Shown here piece after piece: positions 39,581 to 48,678 of a stretch of 64,000 nucleotides of DNA. Both the position numbers and the translations under genes were made by a program. Below the pieces are notes generated by a model. The model was not told the origin of the DNA. It was given only the letters and a program-made list of their open reading frames with translations, and made no database searches. Every line of letters starts with the position of its first letter. The first letter of the stretch is position 1. The DNA comes from Rhabdaerophilum calidifontis (GTDB taxonomy: Bacteria; Pseudomonadota; Alphaproteobacteria; Rhizobiales; Beijerinckiaceae). The stretch is taken from positions 248,001-312,000 of the forward strand of contig NZ_VTRS01000003.1 of the NCBI RefSeq assembly GCF_008641065.1, in the 5' to 3' direction.

Positions 39581-40483
39581 TCAGTTCAGGAAGCCGTCGA
39601 TCCGTTCCTGCGCCAAGCCGGCTTCGGCGAGCAGCGCCTCGGCATAAAGCCGCGCCGCCGGGCGCAGCGGCCGCACCGCATCGCGCACGAGATGGAACCG
39701 CGCCTGCAAGGGCAGCACATGCGACGAGACATGCACCAGCGTCACGCCATCCACGAGATGCCGCCCGGCGGGCCGGCTCATCCCGATCCCCAGCCCGTGC
39801 CGCACCGCGGCAACGACCATCGGCTGTTCCTCGAACACATGGTCGATGCTCCGCAGCCGATAGACATGCCCCTGCGCCTCGAACCAGCTCCGCCAGGTCT
39901 GTTCGGAGCCGACATGCACCAGCGGATACCGCAGAATGGCCTCGGGGCCGATCTCGGCCGCAATCGCGGCCCCCGCCATCGGCTGCACATCCTCCTCCCC
40001 GAGCGCGATGCCCCGCGTTCCCTGCCAGATTCCGAGCCCATAGCGGATCGCAAGATCGGTGCCGTCGGTGAAATCGATCGGCCGGCGGTCGAACAGATAG
40101 CGCACGCGGATGCCGTTGGTGCGCGCGGCGAGCCGGGTATGGCGGGGAAACAGCCAATCCTCCGCGAAGCTGTAGAGAAGCGACAGCCGCACCGTATCCG
40201 GCTGGGCCCGGCTGCCCTGGCGCAGCGCGCCGCCGATCAGATCGAGCGCGTCGCGGAAACGCAGGAAATGCGCCGCCCCCTCCACCGTGAGCTGCACGCC
40301 TCGCGCCTTGCGCTCGAACAACCGGACACCGAGCCGGTCCTCGAGATGGGCGACCTTGCGGCTGAGAGAGCTGTGCGAGAGGCTGAGCCGTTCGGCCCCG
40401 GCCGAGAACGAGCCCGCCATCGCCACCTCGACAAAGGCCTGGATCTCTTCCAGCGGCAACCGTCGCGGGAGTGAGCTGTGCAT
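39581..40483 (-). CDS. LysR-family transcriptional regulator (GcvA-like)
   Basis: A 300-residue LysR regulator. The N-terminal winged helix-turn-helix is LPLEEIQAFVEVAMAGSFSAGAERLSLSHSSLSRKVAHLEDRLGVRLFERKARGVQLTVEG. The ligand-binding part includes DFTDGTDLAIRYGLGIWQG, the pattern of the GcvA subgroup. The target is not evident. The only divergent neighbour is the small protein gene at 40586, and LysR proteins often control the divergent gene. Start ATG at 40483. Confidence 0.9.
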   Translation of the reverse strand: MHSSLPRRLPLEEIQAFVEVAMAGSFSAGAERLSLSHSSLSRKVAHLEDRLGVRLFERKARGVQLTVEGAAHFLRFRDALDLIGGALRQGSRAQPDTVRLSLLYSFAEDWLFPRHTRLAARTNGIRVRYLFDRRPIDFTDGTDLAIRYGLGIWQGTRGIALGEEDVQPMAGAAIAAEIGPEAILRYPLVHVGSEQTWRSWFEAQGHVYRLRSIDHVFEEQPMVVAAVRHGLGIGMSRPAGRHLVDGVTLVHVSSHVLPLQARFHLVRDAVRPLRPAARLYAEALLAEAGLAQERIDGFLN

Positions 40484-40512
40484 CTGGCGCACATATCCTT
40501 TCAAAAACACGC

Positions 40513-40538
40513 AATGTATCAATTAAACGATGCGCATT
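40513..40538. promoter_or_regulatory. Possible LysR-type operator in the divergent gap
   Basis: An AT-rich island in GC-rich DNA holds nested imperfect dyads, AATG...CATT (40513-40538) and ATC-N8-GAT (40518-40531). It lies about 35 bases before the LysR start codon, where such regulators bind for autoregulation. The half-sites are short and their centres differ by one base. Confidence 0.3.
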
Positions 40539-40585
40539 ACTCTGAGAATGGGACATGCTCGAGAATCGCTCGGAGTCACGCAGAA

Positions 40586-40819
40586 ATGATAGCCAACAGC
40601 CCGGAAACGGGCGTTGCGGAGGTCGCGCGCAAGGTCATGCTGACGCAGCTCATCCAGGTCCAGGCCATGGAAGTGCTGTTGGCCGATCTTTCGCCCTGCC
40701 TCGCGAATCTGGATGATGTCGCCGCGCTCGGCGCGCTGCTCGAGGATATCGGCAACGCCTATCTCGATCTCGCCGAGGAGATCGCCGCCAAGCGGGCGGC
40801 GCCGGCGCATCATTCCTGA
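40586..40819 (+). CDS. Small helical protein of unknown function
   Basis: A 77-residue acidic, Leu/Ala-rich protein with no recognised motif: about three predicted helices (VAEVARKVMLTQLIQVQAMEVLLADL, LDDVAALGALLEDIGNAYLDLAEEIAAKR) and one Cys. No signal peptide or membrane span. The ATG at 40586 has GGAG ten bases upstream. An earlier in-frame ATG (40514) would lie inside the AT-rich operator-like island and add unstructured residues, so it is less likely. Amphipathic helices suggest a small partner-binding protein. It is divergent from the LysR gene and converges on hdaA. Confidence 0.6.
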   Translation: MIANSPETGVAEVARKVMLTQLIQVQAMEVLLADLSPCLANLDDVAALGALLEDIGNAYLDLAEEIAAKRAAPAHHS

Positions 40820-41499
40820 GCGGGATCAGGGGCTTCTCGACCCAGGAGATCGGCGACGAGCGCGCGGGTCACGGGCCGCTTGAGGATCAGCGATTGCCGG
40901 TCGAGCGCCGCGACGAGCCGCTGCACGGCAGCGTAGGAGCGCTCGATCCGCGCCAGCGCATAGGCGACGATGCCGGCATCGATCGTCACCTGCCGATCCG
41001 CGAAATGCTTGACGAACAGCGCGCCGAGCAGCGCGTCGTCCGGCTCCTCGAGCACCAGCAGCGGCTGCGCCCTGAGCCGGGAGCGGAGATCCGGAATACG
41101 AATCGCCCAGGCATCCGGCGGGCGCCGCGCCGTCATCACCACGAAGAAACCGCGCTCGCGCGCGAGGTTGAGCAGGTGGAACAATGCCGCCTCGTCGAGC
41201 GACACATTGTCGCAATCCTCGATCACCAACGCCGGCCGCGCGGCGAGATCGGGCACCGCGGCGGCATCGAGATGCGCGGCGCGCAGCATGGTTGCGCCGG
41301 ATTCGGCGGCGAAGATCGCCGCAAGATGCGATTTGCCGCTGCCCTCCGGCCCGGTGATGATCGCCGCCGGCGCAAGCCAGTGCGGCCAGCGCAGGATGTG
41401 ATCGAACGCCGCCGCATTGGCGCGCCCGACCATGAAATCCTCCCGCCCGTAGCGCGGCGCGGTATCGAGCGGCAGCGGAAGCTGGCCGGCCCCGCTCAC
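40810..41499 (-). CDS. hdaA: DnaA regulatory inactivator homologue HdaA
   Basis: HdaA is a short DnaA-related AAA+ protein that, with the DNA sliding clamp, stimulates ATP hydrolysis on DnaA to prevent over-initiation. The 229-residue product has a possible clamp-binding segment near the N-terminus (QLPLPLD, residues 6-12), Walker A TGPEGSGKSHL, a Walker-B position VIEDCDN, and the arginine-finger/sensor region. It lacks the DnaA DNA-binding domain. The order pgsA-like, AI-2E exporter, hdaA, opposite purMN, is conserved in alphaproteobacteria. ATGA overlap with the exporter gene. Confidence 0.92.
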   Translation of the reverse strand: MSGAGQLPLPLDTAPRYGREDFMVGRANAAAFDHILRWPHWLAPAAIITGPEGSGKSHLAAIFAAESGATMLRAAHLDAAAVPDLAARPALVIEDCDNVSLDEAALFHLLNLARERGFFVVMTARRPPDAWAIRIPDLRSRLRAQPLLVLEEPDDALLGALFVKHFADRQVTIDAGIVAYALARIERSYAAVQRLVAALDRQSLILKRPVTRALVADLLGREAPDPAQE

Positions 41500-42605
41500 G
41501 AATCCGTATCCCGCGCGGGCGATGGCGGCGCAACCGCCGCGCCGCGCCCGCCGCTATAGAGGCGGCTTGCCAGATATTGCCGCAGCGCGAAGCGCACCAG
41601 CACGCCGATCACCGCCGCGAGCGGCACCGCGAGCATCACCCCCACGAAACCGAACAGCGAGCCGAAGGCGAGCAATGCGAACATCAGCCAGACCGGATGC
41701 AGCCCCACCGCCTTCCCGAGCAGTTTCGGCTGCAGCACATTGCCCTCGATGAACTGCCCCGCCGCGAAGATCGCCGCGACCACGACGATCATCGACCATT
41801 CCGGCCAGAACTGGCCGAAGGCGACCCCGACGGACAGGACAAGCCCGGTCAGCGACCCGACATAGGGAATGAAATTGATCAGCCCGGCGATGATCCCGAT
41901 GAGAAAGCCGAAATGCAGGCCGACAAGCGACAGGCCGACGGCATAGAACAGCCCGAGCAGCACGCAGATCGTCGCCTGCCCGCGCAGGAATCCGGCGACC
42001 GACTGGTCCATCTCGCCCACCAGTTCGCGGATCACCGCCCGATGCTGGCGCGGCAGCCAGGAATCGACCGTCGCGACCATCCGATCCCAGTCGAGGATCA
42101 TGTAGAAGGCGATCACCGGGGTCAGGACCAGCAGCGAGAGCAGCCCGAGGATCGCCTGCCCGCCCGTCAGCAGCGAGGTCAGCAGCCCGGCGAGCCATTT
42201 TGCTGCATCGCCCACCGAGGCGGCGAGCGAAGCCTGCATCGATTGCAGCCGCTCCGCGCCGCCGAACCGCTCAAAGAGCGGCCCGCCCTGCTCCGCCAGG
42301 AGCCTCTGGAGACGGGCGATAGAGCCCGGCAGCTTGGCCGAGAGTGCAGTGATCTGCTCGCCGAGCAACGGCACCGCCGCGATCAGCATCAGGATGAAGA
42401 ACAGCACGAAGACCAGGAGCACGAAGCAGGTCGCCGCGAGGCGGCCGATCCCGGTCCGCTCGATGAGATCAACAAGCGGATCAAGCAGATAGGCAAGGAT
42501 CAGCGCGGCCACGAAGGGCATCAGGATGCCGGAGAACAGCCACAGGAACAGGATGAGCCCGGCGAGGCAGGCGCTCCAGAAGCCGATCTGTCGTTGCAGC
42601 GTCAT
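41496..42605 (-). CDS. AI-2E family transporter (PerM-like)
   Basis: A 369-residue inner-membrane protein of the AI-2 exporter (TqsA/PerM) family, with about eight predicted membrane helices. Typical blocks are LILAYLLDPLVDLIERTGIGR, a periplasmic/amphipathic central part (LPGSIARLQRLLAEQG), and the signature LINFIPYVGSLTG followed by FIEGNVLQPKLLGKAVGLHPVW. The transported compound is unknown; family members export very different substrates, so the AI-2 name should not be taken literally. Starts 11 bases after the phosphatidyltransferase gene. Confidence 0.92.
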   Translation of the reverse strand: MTLQRQIGFWSACLAGLILFLWLFSGILMPFVAALILAYLLDPLVDLIERTGIGRLAATCFVLLVFVLFFILMLIAAVPLLGEQITALSAKLPGSIARLQRLLAEQGGPLFERFGGAERLQSMQASLAASVGDAAKWLAGLLTSLLTGGQAILGLLSLLVLTPVIAFYMILDWDRMVATVDSWLPRQHRAVIRELVGEMDQSVAGFLRGQATICVLLGLFYAVGLSLVGLHFGFLIGIIAGLINFIPYVGSLTGLVLSVGVAFGQFWPEWSMIVVVAAIFAAGQFIEGNVLQPKLLGKAVGLHPVWLMFALLAFGSLFGFVGVMLAVPLAAVIGVLVRFALRQYLASRLYSGGRGAAVAPPSPARDTDS

Positions 42606-42616
42606 CGCAGCCCCCG

Positions 42617-43150
42617 CTACTCCGCCATGTGACGGAACCAGCGCGCGAAATAGGCGGCGACCGAGGCCACGGTCAAGGCGGCGACCAGCGCGTGCAGGGC
42701 GTCGAAGGCGATTTCCGGCACCGGCAGGCCGAAGCCCTTGGCGGCGAGCGTCGTCGCCAGCGCCACGAGCTGCGCGGCGGTATTGGCCTTCGAGACCATC
42801 AGCGGCTCGATCGGGATCGGGTTGTCGAGCAGCCAGGCGATCGCCACCGCGCCGACGATCATCAGGTCGCGGAAGATCACCAGCACCACCAGCCAATAGG
42901 GAACGAGCTTGGCCATCAGCAGCGCGATGAAGGCCGCGGCGATCAGCGATTTGTCGGCCAGCGCGTCGAGATAGGCGCCGATCTCGGTTTTCTGGTCGAA
43001 GCGGCGGGCGATGTAGCCGTCGAGCGCGTCCGTCACCCCGGCGATCACGAAGGCGATGGTGGCGAGCATGAACCGCCCCTCGTGGATCATCACCACGATC
43101 AGGGGAATGAGGCAGAGACGCAGCAGCGTCAGCGCGTTGGCGATGGTCAT
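42617..43150 (-). CDS. CDP-alcohol phosphatidyltransferase (PgsA-like)
   Basis: An integral membrane enzyme that transfers a phosphatidyl group from CDP-diacylglycerol to an alcohol. The 177-residue product carries the full catalytic motif DALDGYIARRFDQKTEIGAYLDALADK (about 41-67), that is D-x2-DG-x2-AR-x8-G-x3-D-x3-D, and about five membrane helices. Glycerol-3-phosphate (PgsA) or a cardiolipin-synthase-like role are both possible. The start MTIANALTLLR at 43150 is typical. Divergent from purM. Confidence 0.9.
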   Translation of the reverse strand: MTIANALTLLRLCLIPLIVVMIHEGRFMLATIAFVIAGVTDALDGYIARRFDQKTEIGAYLDALADKSLIAAAFIALLMAKLVPYWLVVLVIFRDLMIVGAVAIAWLLDNPIPIEPLMVSKANTAAQLVALATTLAAKGFGLPVPEIAFDALHALVAALTVASVAAYFARWFRHMAE

Positions 43151-43350
43151 GACCGAGCGGCCCGGCCGGGCCGCCTCCCGGGAGGAATGGTTGCGCGGAT
43201 GGCGCACATTGAACGCCGACGCGGCGCATTTGTCATGTTGAAAGGCGCACGCCCCGCCCGGCCCGGCCGCCGGCGCGGATTGCATTTTTCCCGGCGATGC
43301 GGTTGTTCGGGCCGGAAGGCGCGATCCGAGCCCCGCGCCGGGAGCAGCCG

Positions 43351-44433
43351 ATGAGCGATACCCCGAGAAAGAACGGCCTCACCTATGCCGAATCCGGCGT
43401 CGATATCGATGCCGGCAACGCCATGGTCGAGGCGATCAAGCCGCTGGTGCGGGCCACGCGCCGGCCGGGCGCGGATGCCGAGATCGGCGGGTTCGGCGGG
43501 CTGTTCGACCTCCGCGCCGCCGGGTTCCGCGACCCGATCCTCGTCGCGGCGAATGACGGCGTCGGCACCAAGGTCAAGATCGCGATCGAAAGCGGCATCC
43601 ACGACACGATCGGCATCGACCTTGTCGCGATGTGCGTCAACGATCTCGTCGTGCAGGGCGCGGAGCCGCTGTTCTTCCTCGATTATTTCGCCACCGGCAA
43701 GCTGGAGCCGGCGGTGGGAATCGGCATCGTCAAGGGCATCGCCGAGGGCTGCCGCCAGGCCGGCTGCGCGCTGATCGGCGGCGAGACCGCCGAGATGCCG
43801 GGCCTCTATGCCGGCGGCGATTACGATCTCGCCGGCTTCGCGGTCGGCGCGGCCGAGCGCGAGGCGCTGCTGCCGCGCGCCGGGGCGGTGGCGGCGGGCG
43901 ATACGCTGCTGGGCCTCGCCTCCTCCGGCGTGCATTCCAACGGCTATTCGCTCGTCCGCCGCGTCGTCGCCGAGGCGGGCCTCGGCTGGGGCGACGCCGC
44001 CCCCTTCGCGCCCGGCATCACGCTCGGCGCGGCGCTGCTCACGCCGACGCGGATCTATGTCCGGTCGCTGCTCGCCGCGTTGCGCGCGCCGGAAGGGGAT
44101 GGAATCCGGGCGCTGGCGCATATCACCGGCGGCGGCTTCATCGAGAATATCCCGCGCGTGCTGCCGGACGGGTTCGGCGTCGAGCTCGATCTCGACGCCA
44201 TCGCGCCGCCGCCGGTCTTCGCCTGGCTGGCCCGCACCGGCGGAATCGCCGAGACGGAGATGCTGCGCACCTTCAATTGCGGCATCGGCATGGTGCTCAC
44301 CGTCGATCCCGCGCGCGCCGAGGCCATCGCCGCGCGCCTGCGCGCCGAGGGCGAGGCGGTGACGGTGATCGGCCGGATCATCGAGGCCGGAACCGGGCCG
44401 CGCGTCCGGCCGCGCGGGAGCCTCGCGCTGTGA
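43351..44433 (+). CDS. purM: Phosphoribosylformylglycinamidine cyclo-ligase
   Basis: PurM (AIR synthetase) closes the imidazole ring in purine synthesis using ATP. The 360-residue product has the N-terminal [21 protein letters not shown], the ATP/substrate block [44 protein letters not shown], and [16 protein letters not shown]. Full length. A GGAG ribosome site lies ten bases before the ATG. The stop codon overlaps the purN start (GTGA), so the two are coupled. Confidence 0.97.
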   Translation: MSDTPRKNGLTYAESGVDIDAGNAMVEAIKPLVRATRRPGADAEIGGFGGLFDLRAAGFRDPILVAANDGVGTKVKIAIESGIHDTIGIDLVAMCVNDLVVQGAEPLFFLDYFATGKLEPAVGIGIVKGIAEGCRQAGCALIGGETAEMPGLYAGGDYDLAGFAVGAAEREALLPRAGAVAAGDTLLGLASSGVHSNGYSLVRRVVAEAGLGWGDAAPFAPGITLGAALLTPTRIYVRSLLAALRAPEGDGIRALAHITGGGFIENIPRVLPDGFGVELDLDAIAPPPVFAWLARTGGIAETEMLRTFNCGIGMVLTVDPARAEAIAARLRAEGEAVTVIGRIIEAGTGPRVRPRGSLAL

Positions 44434-45047
44434 CGCGCCGGCGCACCGCCATCCTGATTTCCGGACGCGGCTCGAACATGGCGGCGCTGATCGCGGCGGC
44501 GCGCGCGGCGGATTTCCCGGCCGAGATCGCGCTCGTCCTGTCGAACCGCCCCGAGGCCGGAGGGCTGGCGATCGCCGCGGCCGCCGGGATCGCCACCGCC
44601 TGCATCGATCACCGGCCCTTCGGAAAGGACCGCGCCGCCTTCGACGCCGCGATGCAGGCCGAGCTGGAGCGGCGCGGGGTCGAGATCGTCTGCCTCGCCG
44701 GTTTCATGCGACTGCTGACGCCGGATTTCTGCGCGGCCTGGGCCGGTCGGATGATCAACATCCACCCCGCGCTGCTGCCGAGCTTCAAGGGCCTCGACAC
44801 CCATACCCGCGCGCTCGCGGCCGGCGTCAAGCTCCATGGCTGCACGACCCATTTCGTGACCCCCGGCATGGACGAGGGGCCGATCATCGCCCAGGCCGCC
44901 GTGCCGGTGCTCGACGACGACAGCGAAGCGAGCCTTTCGGCGCGGGTGCTCGCCGAGGAGCACCGGCTCTATCCCGAGACCCTGCGCCTGCTCGCCGCCG
45001 GCCGGCTGCGGATCGAGGGCAACCGCGTCATTCGGCTGCCGGCCTGA
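44430..45047 (+). CDS. purN: Phosphoribosylglycinamide formyltransferase
   Basis: PurN transfers a formyl group from 10-formyltetrahydrofolate to glycinamide ribonucleotide, two steps before PurM. The 205-residue product has the phosphate-binding [12 protein letters not shown], the catalytic Asn-His block [18 protein letters not shown], and the Asp-containing [16 protein letters not shown]. Start is the GTG at 44430, inside the purM stop. Its last 20 bases overlap the end of the converging WYL regulator gene. Confidence 0.96.
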   Translation: MTRRRTAILISGRGSNMAALIAAARAADFPAEIALVLSNRPEAGGLAIAAAAGIATACIDHRPFGKDRAAFDAAMQAELERRGVEIVCLAGFMRLLTPDFCAAWAGRMINIHPALLPSFKGLDTHTRALAAGVKLHGCTTHFVTPGMDEGPIIAQAAVPVLDDDSEASLSARVLAEEHRLYPETLRLLAAGRLRIEGNRVIRLPA

Positions 45048-45783
45048 GCGCCGGGTCGCCCGGCCGCGGCAGGCGCGGCGGCTCGCGCTGGCAGAGCAGC
45101 GCCTCGCGCTCGGCGGAGCGCTCCCATTCCCGCATCAGCACCGCGCGGCGACGCGGGGGATGGGCATCGAGCACATCCAGAGAGATCATCCGGTCGGTGC
45201 GGAAATGGCGAAAATCGTTGCGCAATTCGCAGAACCCGACCAGCCCGCGCGCGTATTGGAAATACCCGATCAGCACCGGCCAGACGACCCGCTCCGTCTC
45301 GCGCTCGGCAAGGTCGCGGTAGCGGATCCGGACCTTGCGGTTCTCACGCAATGCACGGCGCAGATCGTCGGAGGAGACCGAATCCGGCGCGATCTTGCCG
45401 AAGAGCGGCGCGAAGAACGAGGCTTCGTTGAGCGCGAGCCGCAGATTCTCCGGCAGGACAGCCTCGATCTTGGCGACGGCATCGTCGATCGCGCGCTTGA
45501 GCGCCGGGTCGCCGCGCTCACGCACGAAGCGGGCGCCGAGCATCAGCGCCTCGATCTCCTCGGCCGTGAACATCAGCGGCGGCAGGTCGAACCCGCTTTC
45601 GAGCACGTAGCCGATCCCCGCCTCGCCCCGGACCGGCACGCCCGAGGCCTGAAGGCTCGCGATGTCGCGGTAGATCGTGCGCTCGGAAACCGCGGTCTCG
45701 GCCGCGAGCACCGCCGCCGTGACCGGGTGGCGGTGCCGGCGCAGCACCTGCGTGAGCTGGATCAGTCGGTCGGAGCGGGCCAT
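45028..45783 (-). CDS. YafY-type HTH-WYL transcriptional regulator
   Basis: A 251-residue regulator with an N-terminal HTH_11-type domain (RLIQLTQVLRRHRHPVTAAVLAAETAVSERTIYRDIASLQASGVPV) and a C-terminal WYL domain (residues about 125-215, RENRKVRIRYRDLAERETERVVWPV...). In this family the WYL part senses a ligand and most characterised members repress a neighbouring gene. Start ATG at 45783. It faces the GST-fold gene across a 103-base gap that holds a perfect palindrome. The natural reading is that it represses both itself and that gene. Confidence 0.92.
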   Translation of the reverse strand: MARSDRLIQLTQVLRRHRHPVTAAVLAAETAVSERTIYRDIASLQASGVPVRGEAGIGYVLESGFDLPPLMFTAEEIEALMLGARFVRERGDPALKRAIDDAVAKIEAVLPENLRLALNEASFFAPLFGKIAPDSVSSDDLRRALRENRKVRIRYRDLAERETERVVWPVLIGYFQYARGLVGFCELRNDFRHFRTDRMISLDVLDAHPPRRRAVLMREWERSAEREALLCQREPPRLPRPGDPALRPAAE

Positions 45784-45822
45784 CGTCAACCTCCGGGAGC
45801 GGGCTGCGATATCCTGCCGCTC

Positions 45823-45839
45823 CTGACAGAAACTGTCAG
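45823..45839. promoter_or_regulatory. Perfect palindrome, candidate operator of the WYL regulator
   Basis: CTGACAG-AAA-CTGTCAG, two perfect 7-base arms, lies midway between the start codons of the divergent regulator and GST-fold genes (40 and 48 bases away). This is where an autoregulating repressor would block both promoters. Arms seen directly; binding by the regulator is inferred. Confidence 0.65.
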
Positions 45840-45886
45840 CAAAGCGCGCTATCAGCAAGCGCCATCGCAACACGGGAGGTATCGCG

Positions 45887-46588
45887 ATGATCATTCTTTA
45901 CGGCGCCGCGCCGATGTGGGGGCTGCCCGATCCGAGTCCCTTCGTCACCAAGGCGGAGATCCTGCTCAAGCTCGCCGGCCAGCCCTACGAGAAGCGCCCG
46001 GCCGATTTCCGCAAGACGCCGAAGGGCAAGATCCCCTATCTCGACGACGACGGCACCCTTGTCCCGGATTCGACACTGATCCGCGCCCATCTCGAACGGA
46101 AATACGGCGTCGATTTCGATTCCGGCCTCATGCCCTATGAGGCCGGCGCGCTTTGGGCGGCCGAGAAGATGTGCGAGGATCACCTCTACTGGCTGATGAT
46201 CCTGGAGCGCTGGGCGCATCCCGCCAATTTCGAGAAGGGGCCGAAGCAGTTCTTCAAGGCGGCGCCGGCGCTCATCCGCCCGTTCATCGTCTGGATGGTC
46301 CACCGCCGGCTGAAGAAGACGCTGCACGGGCAGGGAATCGGGCGCTTCACCGAAGCGGAGCGGCGCCTGCTGGTCGATCGCGCCTTCCGGGCGATCGCCG
46401 CGCTTCTCGAAGGCCGCGCCTTCGCCGGCGGCGATGCGCCCTGCGGGGCCGATGCCACGCTGTTCGCCTTCGTGCAGGGCCTGCTCTGCCCGCATTTCGA
46501 GAGCATGTGCCCGGAGATCGCGGCGCGCTACCCGGTTCTCGACGCCTATGTCGCGCGGATGCGGGCGCGGTTCTATCCCGAGGGCTGA
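45887..46588 (+). CDS. Glutathione S-transferase family protein
   Basis: A 233-residue soluble protein with an N-terminal thioredoxin-like GST domain (ILYGAAPMWGLPDPSPFVTKAEILLKLAG, then GKIPYLDDDGTLVPDSTLIRAHLE with the cis-Pro and glutathione-contacting DS) and an all-helical C-terminal domain with the conserved N-capping Asp (APCGADATLFAFVQGLL). The likely role is conjugation or removal of electrophiles; substrate unknown. Controlled most likely by the divergent WYL regulator. Its last 16 bases overlap the end of the converging oxidoreductase gene. Confidence 0.88.
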   Translation: MIILYGAAPMWGLPDPSPFVTKAEILLKLAGQPYEKRPADFRKTPKGKIPYLDDDGTLVPDSTLIRAHLERKYGVDFDSGLMPYEAGALWAAEKMCEDHLYWLMILERWAHPANFEKGPKQFFKAAPALIRPFIVWMVHRRLKKTLHGQGIGRFTEAERRLLVDRAFRAIAALLEGRAFAGGDAPCGADATLFAFVQGLLCPHFESMCPEIAARYPVLDAYVARMRARFYPEG

Positions 46589-48678
46589 TCCGCAAGCCGG
46601 CGGATCGCCACCGCGTTGTCGTGGAAGGCCGCGCCGCCGCGCGGCGCCACGGGATCGGCGCCCGTCAGCATGTTGATCCCCTCCCCCCGGCGATGCGCGC
46701 CGTTGGGATGGATCCCCTCCGCGACGACGACGCCGCGCCGGAGCCCGGCAAAGGGCTCGACCGCGATCTCGACAGCCCCGCGCGCGTTCGAGACCCGCGC
46801 CGTCTCGCCGGGCGCGAGCCCGAGCGCCGCCGCATCCTCGGGATGGATCAGCAGCCGCGGCGCACCCTCGCGCTTGCGCGAGCCCGGCGTCTCCGAGAAG
46901 GTCGAGTTGAGGAAGGAGCGCGCGGGCGCGGTGACGAGCCGGAACGGCAGGTCCGGCGTCGCCGCCTCGATCGCCGCCCAATGGTCGGGCAGCCGCGGCA
47001 TATCCTGCCACGGCCCCATCAGGCCGTCGGATTTGAGCGGCACCCGCGTCCAGTCCGGCGCGAAGCGGAACCGTCCGTCCCGATGCCCGAACCCTTCGAG
47101 GAAATGTGCGCGCGCGAAGGGCGGATCGGTATCGAGGAAGCCCTCGCGCTCGATCTCGGCCAGCGAGCCGCGCCCTGATTGCGTGAGCGCCCAGTCGATA
47201 TGCGCGCGCGGGCTCATCGCGAAGCCGGGATGCTCGGCGCCCAGACGCCGCGCAAGATCGCAGATCACCTCGTGGTTCGAGCGGCATTGCCCCGGCGGCT
47301 CGACGAGCTTGGGCCCCAGCATCAGATGCGTATGGCCGCCGCCCTGGTAGAGATCGTCATGTTCGAGGAACATCGTCGCCGGCAGCACGAGATCGGCGAG
47401 CAGGGCCGTATCGGTCATGAAATGCTCGTGGACGACCGTGAACAGATCCTCGCGCAGGAAGCCTGCCCGGACCTTGGCCTGATCCGGCGCGACATTCGCC
47501 GGATTGGTGTTCTGGATCAGCATCGCCTTGACCGGCGGCCCGTGCTTCAGCGCCGCGGGATCGCCCGTCAGCACCGCGCCGATCCGCGACTGGTCGAGCA
47601 TCCGCACGGCGGGATCGAACAGGTCGAGCCCCTCGATCATCCGCTTCGAGATGCCGTAGGTGCCGGAATTGGAATGAAAGGCGCCCCCGCCCTCATGCTG
47701 CCAGGCGCCGAGCAGCGTGGGGATGCAGAGCGCCGCATGCATGGCGACGGCGCCGTTGCGCTGGCGCGCGAAGCCGTAGCCCAGCCGGAAGAAGGCGCGC
47801 GGGCGCGCGCCGAGAAGCCGCGCCGCGGCCTCGATCTCGCCGGCCGGAACGCCGCAGATCGCCTCGGCCCAATCCGGCGTCCGGCTGGCGAGATGGGCCT
47901 CGATCTCGGACGAGAAATCGGTGTATTTCGCGAGATAGGCGCGGTCCGCCAGGTCCTTGCGCAGCAGGACATGCAGGATGGCGCAGGCGAGCGCGGCATC
48001 GGTGCCGGGGCGGACGAGCAGCGGCATGTCCGCCTGTTTCATCGTGTCGTTCATGTAGACATCGACCGCGATGATCGGCGCCCCCCGCGCCTTGCGCGCC
48101 TTGATCGCGTGATGCATCACGTTGACCTGGGTATGCACCGCATTCGTGCCCCAGATCACCACGCAATCGGATTTCGCCATCTCGCGCGGATCGACGCCGG
48201 CGAGCCGGCCGGTTCCCGCGACATAGCCCGTCCAGGCCGGATTGGTGCAGATCGTGTCGAACATGCCGGAATAGCGCTTGGCATGGCGCAGACGGTGGAT
48301 GCCGTCGCGCATCACCAGCCCCATCGTGCCGGCGTAGTAATAGGGCCAGACGGCCTCCGACCCGCTTTCCGCCTCGGCGGCGAGAAACGCCTCGGCCGCG
48401 CGGTCCAGCGCCTCGTCCCAGCCGATCGGCCGGAACTGCCCGCTGCCCTTGGGCCCGACCCGCAGCAGCGGCTCCGTCAGCCGTTCGGGATGGTGGATGC
48501 GCTCGGCGTAGCGGGCAACCTTGGCGCAGATCACCCCATCGGTATAGGTCTGCGCGGCAAGCCCGCGCACCCGCCCGATCCGGTTGTTGCCCGGAAGCTC
48601 GACCTCGAGCGAGCAGGCCGACGGACAATCATGCGGGCAGACCGACGGACGGGAAATCGTTCCGGCATGGACATTCAT
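46573..48678 (-). CDS. Molybdopterin-dependent oxidoreductase (DMSO reductase superfamily)
   Basis: A 701-residue catalytic subunit that binds bis-molybdopterin-guanine-dinucleotide and one [4Fe-4S] cluster. Cysteines 14, 18, 22 and 51 (C-x3-C-x3-C-x28-C, VCPHDCPSAC...VICAK) hold the cluster. The rest matches the molybdopterin and MGD-binding domains (GTNAVHTQVNVMHH, NTNPANVAPDQAKV, and the C-terminal HPEDAAALGLAPGETARVSN). No twin-arginine signal, so it is cytoplasmic. No partner subunit lies nearby. Physiological substrate unknown. The ATG overlaps the stop of the EamA exporter gene (ATGA), so the two are coupled. Confidence 0.9.
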   Translation of the reverse strand: MNVHAGTISRPSVCPHDCPSACSLEVELPGNNRIGRVRGLAAQTYTDGVICAKVARYAERIHHPERLTEPLLRVGPKGSGQFRPIGWDEALDRAAEAFLAAEAESGSEAVWPYYYAGTMGLVMRDGIHRLRHAKRYSGMFDTICTNPAWTGYVAGTGRLAGVDPREMAKSDCVVIWGTNAVHTQVNVMHHAIKARKARGAPIIAVDVYMNDTMKQADMPLLVRPGTDAALACAILHVLLRKDLADRAYLAKYTDFSSEIEAHLASRTPDWAEAICGVPAGEIEAAARLLGARPRAFFRLGYGFARQRNGAVAMHAALCIPTLLGAWQHEGGGAFHSNSGTYGISKRMIEGLDLFDPAVRMLDQSRIGAVLTGDPAALKHGPPVKAMLIQNTNPANVAPDQAKVRAGFLREDLFTVVHEHFMTDTALLADLVLPATMFLEHDDLYQGGGHTHLMLGPKLVEPPGQCRSNHEVICDLARRLGAEHPGFAMSPRAHIDWALTQSGRGSLAEIEREGFLDTDPPFARAHFLEGFGHRDGRFRFAPDWTRVPLKSDGLMGPWQDMPRLPDHWAAIEAATPDLPFRLVTAPARSFLNSTFSETPGSRKREGAPRLLIHPEDAAALGLAPGETARVSNARGAVEIAVEPFAGLRRGVVVAEGIHPNGAHRRGEGINMLTGADPVAPRGGAAFHDNAVAIRRLADQPSG

